Assembly (NCBI GenBank): GCA_023436425.1
Contig: JAEZJD010000006.1
Span: forward strand, 1 to 13,819
Length of the DNA: 13,819 nt
Direction: 5' to 3'
From: Bacteroidota bacterium
GTDB taxonomy: Bacteria > Bacteroidota > Bacteroidia > Chitinophagales > Chitinophagaceae
The notes beneath the pieces are model-generated. The model was not told where the DNA came from. It saw only the letters and a list, made by a program, of their open reading frames with translations, and ran no database searches. A program made the position numbers and the translations under genes. This document shows positions 6,768 to 13,562 of this stretch, in pieces. Every line of letters starts with the position of its first letter. Within the stretch, counting starts at the first letter, position 1.

Positions 6768-8311
6768 TGCAGCCGAAATTTGCGGATCATGGCAAGCAGC
6801 ACGCCGTTGCTCCATCCAAACCCATCCTGGTAAGGGTACTCGCCGCCGCCGCCGGGCTTTGTTGCGTCTACTACATCATATCTTTCAACAAGCTTTCCAG
6901 TGTGGACAAAAACTCTTTTATTTAGCTCAACCCATCGGTTCGCAATTTCTTTTGCAAGGGCTTTTTGATTGTACTGGTCCAAGGCAACAACTGTAATCCA
7001 CTGCAGCGGCGCCCATCCATTGGGTGCGTCCCACTGCTCGCCGGTTTCTATCAACGTGGTAAGTACGCCACCGCTTTTCAAAAATTTTTCTTGCAGTGTT
7101 TTTGCAACGAATGTCATTTGCCCATCATCGGCAATTTTCAGAAAGAACGGAAACATGCCTGCAAGTGTCATTTGACTGGATGGTTGATTGATGCGCAGGT
7201 TGTAATCGACAAACCATTGCTCTTCCTTATTCCAACAAAATTTCAGGATAGCCTTTTTCCTGCTGTCCGCAAGTGCACCAAACTCGCTGCTTACACTTGC
7301 GTTGCCTAAAATTTTGTAAGCCTTGGCAAGCGTCATTTCTAAATGGTAAATCAAGCAGTTTAAATCTACAGGAATCAAGTTTGTCGTTTCAATCGTATGG
7401 AGGTTTTTTCCATCACGTAACCAGCGGCTGCTAAAATCCCAGCCACTTTCTGCGGCAGATCGAAGGTTTTTATATCGCACTTGCTGCTCCTCAGCCGAAA
7501 CGGCCTTTGATACTGAAACATCTTCCAGATAGGATTCCTGGCGGGGAATGGAAAGCTGATCGTAGTACCGGGTCATAATACTTCCATCAGCCATTTGCAC
7601 CGAATGTTTTGTTGGCGCAGTTTTGTCGTTCCAGTAATTATATTCTTGCTGCAATTGTGGCAAATACGTGCTGTAAACACTGTCGCCTTTTTCATTGGCC
7701 AGCAAGTCCAGCATCAGTGAAAAGAATGGCGGCTGCGATCTGCTCAAATAATAAGTTCTGTTGCCGTTAGGAATATGCCCGTAAGTGGAAATGAGATGCG
7801 CAAAATTTTTGATCATTGACTCGATCAACTCGTACTGATTGCTTTCTTTTAATCCCAGCATAGTGAAGTACGAATCCCAATAATAAATTTCGCGAAAGCG
7901 GCCGCCCGGCACAATGTAGTCGTATGGCAAAGGCAGAAGCGAACTTCCCGGGTGTACAGAATCCGCTCTGCGGCGAAGCACCTTCCATAAATTGTTAACG
8001 TGTTTTGTAATGTCGTCTTCCGTAGTGTGGTATTCGGCCTGCGGTTGAGAAGGAACAAAGAAATTTTCCTCCACAAAAGATCGAATGTTGATCTTCTCCC
8101 CCGATGATTTGAGCTGCATGTAATCAGCAACAATGTCCTGTGGGTTTCGTTTTGCCGTGCAGTCAACAAAGGTTTTGCTGTCATCAAATATCCTGCTCAT
8201 CTGAACATCACGGAATAACTCGCCGTATAACTGATCGGGTGGTAAAAGTGATTGCGCCATTAATAAAGTGGTGATGAAAAAGCTGTATGCAGTTACAAAT
8301 ACACGAAGCAT
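6764..8311 (-). CDS. Periplasmic alpha,alpha-trehalase (GH37)
   Basis: Hydrolyses trehalose to two glucose molecules. The 515-residue protein has a short signal peptide (about residues 1-19, hydrophobic core FFITTLLMA with a likely cleavage before QS), so it should act in the periplasm or be exported. Both trehalase signatures are present: PGGRFREIYYWDSY (135-148) and QWDAPNGWAP (426-435), plus the glycine-rich GGGGEYPYQDGFGW (487-500). By comparison with E. coli Tre37A, the catalytic acid should be D292 in ESGWDFSSRW and the base E491 in the glycine-rich block. Length is normal for GH37. The stop codon overlaps the start of the downstream phosphoesterase, so the two form an operon. A terminator for ridA ends only 15 bases before this start, and no good promoter element is visible in the gap. 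Both treA and treF are used for this family; I leave the symbol open. Confidence 0.95.
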   Translation of the reverse strand: MLRVFVTAYSFFITTLLMAQSLLPPDQLYGELFRDVQMSRIFDDSKTFVDCTAKRNPQDIVADYMQLKSSGEKINIRSFVEENFFVPSQPQAEYHTTEDDITKHVNNLWKVLRRRADSVHPGSSLLPLPYDYIVPGGRFREIYYWDSYFTMLGLKESNQYELIESMIKNFAHLISTYGHIPNGNRTYYLSRSQPPFFSLMLDLLANEKGDSVYSTYLPQLQQEYNYWNDKTAPTKHSVQMADGSIMTRYYDQLSIPRQESYLEDVSVSKAVSAEEQQVRYKNLRSAAESGWDFSSRWLRDGKNLHTIETTNLIPVDLNCLIYHLEMTLAKAYKILGNASVSSEFGALADSRKKAILKFCWNKEEQWFVDYNLRINQPSSQMTLAGMFPFFLKIADDGQMTFVAKTLQEKFLKSGGVLTTLIETGEQWDAPNGWAPLQWITVVALDQYNQKALAKEIANRWVELNKRVFVHTGKLVERYDVVDATKPGGGGEYPYQDGFGWSNGVLLAMIRKFRLQ

Positions 8312-8326
8312 GATAGCTATGAAGAT

Positions 8327-8353
8327 AAAAAAAGCTCTGCATGCACAGAGCTT
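8327..8353 (-). terminator. Intrinsic terminator of ridA
   Basis: Read on the - strand: an 8-bp perfect stem AAGCTCTG / CAGAGCTT with a 6-base loop, followed by seven T's (bases 8333 down to 8327). It lies 35 bases after the ridA stop and just upstream of the trehalase start, and should separate these two same-strand genes. Confidence 0.85.
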
Positions 8354-8387
8354 CCAACTTCTTTTACGAGCGACTTAATTGGATCCA

Positions 8388-8786
8388 TTACCTCACTGCT
8401 ACCATACTGATTTCCACATTTACAAATTTCGGCAGGGCAGAAACCTGAACTGTTTCTCTCGCAGGAAAGTTTTGAGATGAAGACATTTCTCCCGAAAAAT
8501 ATTTCCCATAGATTTCATTTACCTCGCTGAACTGGTGCATATCGGTGAGAAATATTGTTGTTTTCACCACATTGCTAAATGCCATTTGTGCTTCGGCAAG
8601 GATTGCCTTTAAGTTTTTCATTACTTGATGTGTTTCTTCCTGTATGTCTGTATTCTTCAAATTTCCTGTTGCTGGATCAATACAAATTTGTCCGGAGATA
8701 TAAAGCGTATCATTGACAAGCACTGCCTGGTTATACGGTCCAATCGGTTGCGGAGCATTTTTCGTTGATATGATGTTCTTTTCCAT
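8388..8786 (-). CDS. ridA: RidA family reactive enamine/imine deaminase
   Basis: A 132-residue member of the RidA (YjgF/YER057c/UK114) family, which hydrolyses the reactive enamine/imine intermediates released by PLP enzymes such as threonine dehydratase. The key features are visible: IGPYNQAV with Tyr18, YISGQICIDPATG, the PARETVQV block with Arg110 (equivalent to Arg105 of the E. coli protein, which binds the substrate carboxylate), and VNVEISMVAVR with Glu125. Active-site residues of the deaminase-competent RidA subgroup are therefore kept. Length is normal (about 128-132). It is divergent from the dehydrogenase-like gene with a 61-base gap holding a 14-bp palindrome, and it is followed by a strong terminator. 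Confidence 0.93.
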   Translation of the reverse strand: MEKNIISTKNAPQPIGPYNQAVLVNDTLYISGQICIDPATGNLKNTDIQEETHQVMKNLKAILAEAQMAFSNVVKTTIFLTDMHQFSEVNEIYGKYFSGEMSSSQNFPARETVQVSALPKFVNVEISMVAVR

Positions 8787-8817
8787 GAATGATTATGTTG
8801 CTGGATATTTGCTAATG

Positions 8818-8831
8818 TCATTAATTAATGA
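8818..8831. promoter_or_regulatory. 14-bp perfect palindrome between divergent genes
   Basis: TCATTAATTAATGA is perfectly self-complementary and sits near the middle of the 61-base gap between ridA (-) and the dehydrogenase-like gene (+). Such sites are often operators for dimeric regulators. It is AT-rich, so chance is not excluded. Confidence 0.35.
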
Positions 8832-8847
8832 ACACAAATGATGACAA

Positions 8848-9474
8848 ATGAAAATTATTGTTGCTGCCGACGATTGGCAAGAATCGCATTTGCGAATTGA
8901 AAAAGAAAATGCAACTACATTATTTGTAAAAAACGGAGCAGACTTTTTTCAGTACACCGATGCCGAAGTCTTTATTGATCTCACATTAAATGTGACGGAA
9001 CCTCATTTGCAGTTGCTCAGAAATTTATTGCCACAAGTGGTGATTGTAAATAGTGTGTTGCACACCTGCACAGAGACTGATGAGGACTTTATTAGAATGA
9101 ACGGATGGAACACTTTTTTGCAAAGCGATAAAGTAGAAGCAGCAACGAAGCACGGAAACAAACAGAAAGCAGAACGGGCTTTTCAGGCTTTGGGAAAGGA
9201 AGTTACTTGGGTTCCGGATGTGGTTGGCTTCATCAGACCACGCGTAGTGAGCATGATCATCAACGAAGCTTACTTTGCTCTTCAGGAAGGTGTGAGCAAA
9301 AAGGAAGAGATAAATATTGCCATGAAGCTCGGTACTAATTATCCGTTTGGTCCATTCGAATGGGCGGAAACAATTGGGCAAAAAAACGTTGCTGCACTTT
9401 TGAAAAAGCTTTCATTGAAACAAGACCGTTATAGTCCTGCTCCGAATCTGGTACAGGAAGCTGACATGCTGTAG
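8848..9474 (+). CDS. Shortened 3-hydroxyacyl-CoA dehydrogenase-like protein
   Basis: A 208-residue protein whose C-terminal half matches the 3-hydroxyacyl-CoA dehydrogenase C-terminal domain (Pfam PF00725 type): VVGFIRPRVVSMIINEAYFA, then EGVSKKEEINIAMKLGTNYP and FGPFEW (residues 125-172). Canonical enzymes have about 180 residues before this point; here there are about 125. The N-terminus (MKIIVAADDW) has no GxGxxG NAD-binding loop. A segment (VNSVLHT, then RMNGWNTF, then KVEAA) can be aligned without gaps to the usual SNTSS ... GMHFFNP ... LVEVI region: the catalytic His is replaced by Asn85, while Glu97 is kept. A normal dehydrogenase reaction therefore looks unlikely; acyl-CoA binding or another role is inference. 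The N-terminus is unlikely to be an error of start choice, because the region before it is the ridA intergenic gap. A partial -7-like GATATTTG lies at 8804-8811. Confidence 0.8.
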   Translation: MKIIVAADDWQESHLRIEKENATTLFVKNGADFFQYTDAEVFIDLTLNVTEPHLQLLRNLLPQVVIVNSVLHTCTETDEDFIRMNGWNTFLQSDKVEAATKHGNKQKAERAFQALGKEVTWVPDVVGFIRPRVVSMIINEAYFALQEGVSKKEEINIAMKLGTNYPFGPFEWAETIGQKNVAALLKKLSLKQDRYSPAPNLVQEADML

Positions 9475-9518
9475 AATTGATGAACTGTTAAAGAATGTTT
9501 GCTCGTTTGGCAATGCTA

Positions 9519-9547
9519 TTGTTCCGGGGCACCTTACCTTATCTTTG
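9519..9547 (+). promoter_or_regulatory. Promoter of lspA
   Basis: TTG (9519-9521), an 18-base spacer, then TATCTTTG (9540-9547) fit the Bacteroidota -33/-7 promoter. Start of transcription would fall about 10 bases before the ATG at 9565, which supports that start over the upstream ATG at 9499. Confidence 0.65.
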
Positions 9548-9564
9548 ACGACATTATTTTTTCC

Positions 9565-10230
9565 ATGAAGCTTCGTTCTGCCATTCTCATTATAGCCTTG
9601 ATCATCATCGTAGACCAGGCACTGAAAATCTGGATCAAGACATCATTTCCCCTCGGACATGTAACGGATGTTCTTGGTCAAAGATGGTTTCAACTGTACT
9701 TTATTGAAAATTCAGGAATGGCGTGGGGTATGGAATTGGGAGGTAATTGGGGCAAACTTTTTCTTACACTTTTTCGGTTAGCCGCCGTCAGCTTTGGCAG
9801 CTGGTATTTGGTGAAGATTACCCGTGAACATTACTCAAAAGGCTTCGTTATTTGTGCAGCATTGATCTATGCGGGTGCTTTGGGAAATCTGATTGATAGT
9901 ATGTTTTACGGAATGATATTCGAAGAAAGCACCTACTATCATGTTGCTAAAATTTTTCCTCCGGAAAATGCTTACGGGGGCTTTCTTCATGGCAAAGTCG
10001 TTGATATGCTTTATTTCCCGATTGTTCATACCACTTGGCCATCGTGGATGCCTATCGTCGGAGGGAAAAATTTCGAATTCTTCAGCCCGATCTTCAATAT
10101 CGCCGATGCTTCAATTTCCATTGGCGTGATCACATTGCTGCTATTTCAAAAAAGATTACTGCACAAGCACGACGCAGCGGCGGCGGAGCCAAAGCAGGTT
10201 GAGCTCACCGATCAGCAGCATGTAATCTGA
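9565..10230 (+). CDS. lspA: Lipoprotein signal peptidase (signal peptidase II)
   Basis: An inner-membrane aspartyl protease that cleaves signal peptides from prolipoproteins after lipid attachment. The 221-residue protein has four hydrophobic segments (roughly 5-18, 62-84, 93-110, 182-196). Conserved blocks are VDQALK (16-21), ENSGMAWG (48-55), GALGNLID with catalytic Asp111, and FNIADASI with catalytic Asp181. The two aspartates are 70 residues apart, compared with 27 in E. coli LspA, so the periplasmic region between them holds an insertion of about 40 residues (rich in P, H, W and Y). The Bacteroidota enzymes I know are also longer than the 160-residue norm. The C-terminus ends in an alanine- and acid-rich tail. 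An upstream ATG at 9499 is in frame but lies before the promoter. The gene ends exactly where the convergent small ORF ends. Confidence 0.95.
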   Translation: MKLRSAILIIALIIIVDQALKIWIKTSFPLGHVTDVLGQRWFQLYFIENSGMAWGMELGGNWGKLFLTLFRLAAVSFGSWYLVKITREHYSKGFVICAALIYAGALGNLIDSMFYGMIFEESTYYHVAKIFPPENAYGGFLHGKVVDMLYFPIVHTTWPSWMPIVGGKNFEFFSPIFNIADASISIGVITLLLFQKRLLHKHDAAAAEPKQVELTDQQHVI

Positions 10231-10428
10231 TCATTCGTAATTAGCAAACCAGCTGACATCCCAATCTGCCGAATCAGGTACGATAGTGTTTAACGTTTTG
10301 CTTTTGATTTCAGGATCATTTTTCCGGAGCGAAACAATTCTTAAGAATTCAATGGGAGGATAAACAACATTGTCTTCAACAATGCGGAGGGTGAAATCAT
10401 TAATTGGTTGTACGGCTTTCGTAAACAT
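10231..10428 (-). CDS. Small hypothetical protein (65 aa)
   Basis: I do not recognise this protein. It is 65 residues, soluble, with a mid-region VVYPPIEFLRIVSLRKNDPE and a C-terminus rich in D and W (DSADWDVSWFANYE); there is no signal peptide or membrane segment. Support for a real gene: the intact frame fills the space between lspA and fumC, its stop abuts the lspA stop without overlap, and upstream on the same strand there is a TTG-20-TACTTTAA arrangement (10471-10501) resembling a Bacteroidota promoter and a short hairpin before the ATG. Against it: short length and no family match I can name. It could be translated from its own transcript or by read-through past the fumC terminator. Confidence 0.5.
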   Translation of the reverse strand: MFTKAVQPINDFTLRIVEDNVVYPPIEFLRIVSLRKNDPEIKSKTLNTIVPDSADWDVSWFANYE

Positions 10429-10447
10429 GGTTTTTCGATTTAGGATA

Positions 10448-10467
10448 TGCAGAAATTTTCATCTGCA
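10448..10467 (-). repeat. Hairpin in the leader of the 65-aa ORF
   Basis: TGCAGA (10448-10453) pairs with TCTGCA (10462-10467) across an 8-base loop. It lies about 20 bases upstream of the start codon at 10428 and downstream of the proposed promoter, so it would be in the 5' leader. A 6-bp stem is weak evidence. Confidence 0.3.
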
Positions 10468-10470
10468 GTG

Positions 10471-10501
10471 TTAAAGTAGAAAACGCTTCTTTCATTTGCA
10501 A
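10471..10501 (-). promoter_or_regulatory. Possible promoter of the 65-aa ORF
   Basis: On the - strand TTG (10501-10499), a 20-base spacer, then TACTTTAA (10478-10471). Spacing fits the -33/-7 pattern; the -7 box departs from TAnnTTTG in its last two bases. Confidence 0.35.
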
Positions 10502-10521
10502 TAGTCGAAACCCTACACAAC

Positions 10522-10545
10522 AAAAAAAGGAGCATTTCTGCTCCT
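10522..10545 (-). terminator. Intrinsic terminator of fumC
   Basis: On the - strand a 7-bp stem AGGAGCA / TGCTCCT with a 4-base loop is followed by seven T's (10528-10522). It lies 25 bases after the fumC stop codon. Confidence 0.85.
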
Positions 10546-10570
10546 CGCCTAACAAGTATTTTTACCACGT

Positions 10571-11983
10571 TTATTTACTATCGCTGATATTTCCCACCAT
10601 TTTTTCCGGTACTACCCACTCGTCGAACTCCTCAGGCGTGAGGTAACCAAGTTGCACAGCCATTTGTTTCAGGGTTGTTCCTTCTTTGTGGGCTTTCTGG
10701 GCAATTTCTGCTGCTTTGTAATAGCCGATTTTTGTGTTTAATGCGGTTACCAGCATAAGGGAATTGTCAACATGCTTTTTAATATTGCTTTCTATTGGTT
10801 TGATGCCAACAGCACATTTGTCATTAAAGCTTACGCATCCCTCGCCAATTAGCCTTGCACTGTGTAAAAAGTTATAGATCATCATAGGCTTGAACACGTT
10901 CAATTCAAAGTGGCCGTTTGCACCGCCGACATTGATAGCAACATCATTACCGAGGATTTGTGCAGCTATCATTGTAAGCGCTTCGCATTGTGTGGGATTT
11001 ACTTTGCCGGGCATAATAGACGAACCCGGTTCATTATCGGGGATGAAGATTTCACCGATCCCGCTTCGCGGTCCCGAGGAAAGAATGCGTATGTCATTCG
11101 CAATCTTCATTAGGCTTACAGCAACTGTCTTCAATGCGCCGTGCGATTCCACAACAGCGTCATGCGCAGCAAGGGACTCAAATTTGTTCTCTGCCGTTTT
11201 AAATGGTAATCCGGTAAGTGTTGCAATGTGGCTTGCGACATTCTCCGAATAATTTGGAGGTGTATTGATGCCGGTACCTACAGCAGTTCCGCCCAACGCC
11301 AATTCAGACAAATGATCAAGCGTGTTTTTTATCGCCTTCAATCCATGCTCTAACTGTGATACGTAACCGCTAAATTCCTGACCTAATGTGAGAGGAGTTG
11401 CATCCATAAAATGTGTGCGTCCGATCTTCACGATGTGCATGAACTCTTTGCTCTTCTCAGCCAACGTATGCTTTAGTTTTTCGATGCCGGGGATAGTAAC
11501 CTCGACCAGCATTTTGTATGCAGCGATGTGCATTGCTGTAGGAAAAGTATCATTCGACGACTGTGATTTATTTACGTCATCATTCGGATGCAGAACTTTT
11601 TCTTTATCTTTCAAACTGCCGCCATTCAGCACGTGTGCACGGTAGGCAATTACTTCATTTACATTCATATTGCTTTGGGTGCCGCTGCCTGTTTGCCACA
11701 CCACCAAAGGAAAATAGTCATCCAGTTTACCTTCCAGAATTTCGTCAGCAACTTTGGAGATGAGATCGAGCTTTTCTTTTGGTAAAACGCCTGCTTCGAA
11801 ATTGGTTATGGCGGCAGCTTTTTTGAGATACGCAAATGCACGGATAATTTCCTTCGGCATCTTGTTGATGTCCTGTGCGATCTTAAAATTTTCTATGCTG
11901 CGCTGAGTTTGAGCGCCATAAAGAGCATCCGCAGGTACCTGCACTTCACCCATTGTATCCTTTTCTATACGGTAATCTGACAT
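10571..11983 (-). CDS. fumC: Fumarate hydratase, class II
   Basis: Cytoplasmic TCA-cycle enzyme interconverting fumarate and malate, without an iron-sulfur cluster. The 470-residue product starts with the family pattern MGEVQVPADALYGAQTQRS and contains the substrate-site blocks TGSGTQSNMNVNE (98-110), KSQSSNDTFPT (139-149), GRTHFMDATP (188-197, with His191) and the flexible signature loop PGSSIMPGKVNPTQCE (319-334), whose serine (321/322) is the expected catalytic base. Length is normal (460-470). Distinction from aspartase and argininosuccinate lyase, which share the fold, rests on the overall similarity to FumC including the N-terminus. The start at 11983 is supported by a well-formed promoter about 20 bases upstream. 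A terminator follows the stop codon, so it appears monocistronic. Confidence 0.96.
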   Translation of the reverse strand: MSDYRIEKDTMGEVQVPADALYGAQTQRSIENFKIAQDINKMPKEIIRAFAYLKKAAAITNFEAGVLPKEKLDLISKVADEILEGKLDDYFPLVVWQTGSGTQSNMNVNEVIAYRAHVLNGGSLKDKEKVLHPNDDVNKSQSSNDTFPTAMHIAAYKMLVEVTIPGIEKLKHTLAEKSKEFMHIVKIGRTHFMDATPLTLGQEFSGYVSQLEHGLKAIKNTLDHLSELALGGTAVGTGINTPPNYSENVASHIATLTGLPFKTAENKFESLAAHDAVVESHGALKTVAVSLMKIANDIRILSSGPRSGIGEIFIPDNEPGSSIMPGKVNPTQCEALTMIAAQILGNDVAINVGGANGHFELNVFKPMMIYNFLHSARLIGEGCVSFNDKCAVGIKPIESNIKKHVDNSLMLVTALNTKIGYYKAAEIAQKAHKEGTTLKQMAVQLGYLTPEEFDEWVVPEKMVGNISDSK

Positions 11984-12002
11984 AAATTTTTGATTGAGGC
12001 GG

Positions 12003-12033
12003 CAAAGATAGTTACCGCAGTAGATGGTAACAA
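12003..12033 (-). promoter_or_regulatory. Promoter of fumC
   Basis: On the - strand TTG (12033-12031), a 20-base spacer, then TATCTTTG (12010-12003), followed by CCGCC. This is the best match in the window to the Bacteroidota -33/-7 consensus. The -7 box ends 19 bases before the ATG at 11983, giving a leader of about a dozen bases. Confidence 0.75.
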
Positions 12034-12085
12034 TTGACTTCTATCAGGCTGAGCAGGTTGGTTTCATTTTTGAAGCTGTACAAGT

Positions 12086-12751
12086 ATGAAAGTGGCACTG
12101 AACAAATCAATTATTGGCTTATTCACATGGCTGATGTTGCAGTCTTGCATATTTGTGGTGTCGGACAAGAAAAGTAGCGATGCAGATACGTTGGCGTCCA
12201 CGGATTCTTCTCAGGCACGTGCCACTGCGGGTGATTCGACAACATCTGACTCAAGCCTCGCCATTCCTGATACACTTACCTTACATGACACCGCGAAAAA
12301 CAACAATTTAACACTCCCAAAGGGCGCAATAGATACCAGAAATGTGCATCCGCAACAAGTGCTGGATTACGCCAAAACTTTGATCGGAACGCCGTATCGG
12401 TACGGGTCTACAAATCCTGCAGTGGGATTTGATTGCTCCGGTTTTATTACGCATGTCTTCAGCCGCTTTAGCATAGTGGTGCCACGTTCGTCAATTGACT
12501 TTACAAATGTGGGAAAAGAAGTTGGGGCAGCTGACGCAAAGCCGGGTGATTTGATTTTATTCACCGGAACAAACCCGCACGAGAGATTTGTGGGGCATAT
12601 GGGAATAGTGTTGACAAACAACAATAATCAACTTGAGTTTATCCATTCCACTTCGGGCAAAAAATATGGAGTAACAATCACTCCCCTGAATGAGTATTAC
12701 AAAACACGTTACGTAAAAACGATCAGAATATTTCCTGAAAACGGAATCTGA
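12086..12751 (+). CDS. NlpC/P60 family lipoprotein, probable cell-wall peptidase
   Basis: A 221-residue exported lipoprotein with a C-terminal NlpC/P60 cysteine peptidase domain, the type that cuts peptide stems of peptidoglycan (usually gamma-D-Glu-diamino acid bonds). The N-terminus has a signal peptide with lipobox LQSC (Cys21), so LspA-type processing and membrane anchoring are expected. Residues 27-75 form a low-complexity linker rich in S, T, D and A. The peptidase domain (about 88-218) shows the catalytic Cys117 in GFDCSGFI, His171 in VGHMGIVL and His187 in EFIHST, plus KPGDLILF (152-159). A weak -7-like CATTTTTG lies at 12065-12072. The stop codon directly abuts the stop of the convergent enoyl-CoA hydratase gene, with no room for a terminator between them. 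Confidence 0.92.
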   Translation: MKVALNKSIIGLFTWLMLQSCIFVVSDKKSSDADTLASTDSSQARATAGDSTTSDSSLAIPDTLTLHDTAKNNNLTLPKGAIDTRNVHPQQVLDYAKTLIGTPYRYGSTNPAVGFDCSGFITHVFSRFSIVVPRSSIDFTNVGKEVGAADAKPGDLILFTGTNPHERFVGHMGIVLTNNNNQLEFIHSTSGKKYGVTITPLNEYYKTRYVKTIRIFPENGI

Positions 12752-13528
12752 TTATCGTCCGCTAAAACTTGCTTTTCGTTTTTCTAAAAATGCAGAGGTG
12801 CCTTCTTTCATGTCTTCAGTTGCAAAGCATTCGCCAAACTTCTCTATTTCAAACTCATAACCTTGTTGTGTGTGGTCGAAGTTGTTGACGCACTCAATGA
12901 CTTTGGCGACTGCAATCGGTGCTTTGGATTGAATGGTCATCAATATTTCTTTGGCTTTTGCAAGCAGTTCCTCCTGCGGAAATATCTTGTTGACAATGCC
13001 TGCCTGCTCTGCTTCTTTCGCCGAAAGCATGTTGCCCGACATCAGCAGTTCCATGGACATGTTTCGTCCGACGATTTGCGTCATCCGTTGTGTGCCTCCA
13101 TAACCAGGTATCAAGCCTAAGTTCACCTCCGGCTGACCAAATTTTGCATTGTCACTTGCATAAATAAAATGACATGCTAACGCTAGTTCACACCCGCCGC
13201 CCAGAGCAAATCCATTTACTGCCGCAATTATCGGCTTGGGACAATTTTCGATTTTGTCGAAAACAGCATGTCCTTTTTTCGCTAAAGAAATTGCTTCGTT
13301 TTTACTCAATCCTACAAACTCGCTGATGTCTGCACCGGCAACAAATGCTTTGCTTCCGGCACCTGTTATAATTGCACTCTTTATATTGTTGTCGTTGTAA
13401 ACTTCGTCAACTGCTGCGTTGAGATCCGTCATGACATCTTTGTTCAACGCGTTCATTTTATCAGGCCGGTTGACCGTTATAGTGAAGATGTTGGTTTCTA
13501 GCGAAGTAAGAAGTGTTGCGTACGACAT
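12752..13528 (-). CDS. Enoyl-CoA hydratase/isomerase family (crotonase)
   Basis: A 258-residue cytoplasmic crotonase-fold enzyme that hydrates trans-2-enoyl-CoA to 3-hydroxyacyl-CoA. Diagnostic blocks are NRPDKMNALN (20-29), AFVAGADISEF (61-71, first oxyanion-hole strand), NGFALGGGCELALACH (105-120, with Glu114) and FGQPEVNLGLIPGYGGTQRM (130-149, with Glu134). Both catalytic glutamates of true hydratases are present, which argues for hydratase rather than only isomerase activity; chain-length preference cannot be read. Length is standard. It lies 34 bases downstream of a B12-binding mutase subunit gene on the same strand, with no terminator in the gap, so the two are probably one operon. Confidence 0.94.
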   Translation of the reverse strand: MSYATLLTSLETNIFTITVNRPDKMNALNKDVMTDLNAAVDEVYNDNNIKSAIITGAGSKAFVAGADISEFVGLSKNEAISLAKKGHAVFDKIENCPKPIIAAVNGFALGGGCELALACHFIYASDNAKFGQPEVNLGLIPGYGGTQRMTQIVGRNMSMELLMSGNMLSAKEAEQAGIVNKIFPQEELLAKAKEILMTIQSKAPIAVAKVIECVNNFDHTQQGYEFEIEKFGECFATEDMKEGTSAFLEKRKASFSGR

Positions 13529-13562
13529 AAATAAGCTTTTGATCGTTGTTTCTCTAGTTGGA

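Noticed and set aside
6768..6815. Upstream start for the phosphoesterase
   Set aside because: It would overlap the trehalase C-terminus by about 50 bases; the ATGA overlap start is simpler and typical.
7849..8187. Open frames on the same or opposite strand inside the trehalase gene
   Set aside because: They are shadows of a well-supported GH37 gene and have odd residue composition rich in R, T and L.
9499..9564. Upstream ATG for lspA (22 extra residues)
   Set aside because: The proposed promoter lies within it and the added residues (several Cys, no hydrophobic helix) are unlike an LspA N-terminus.
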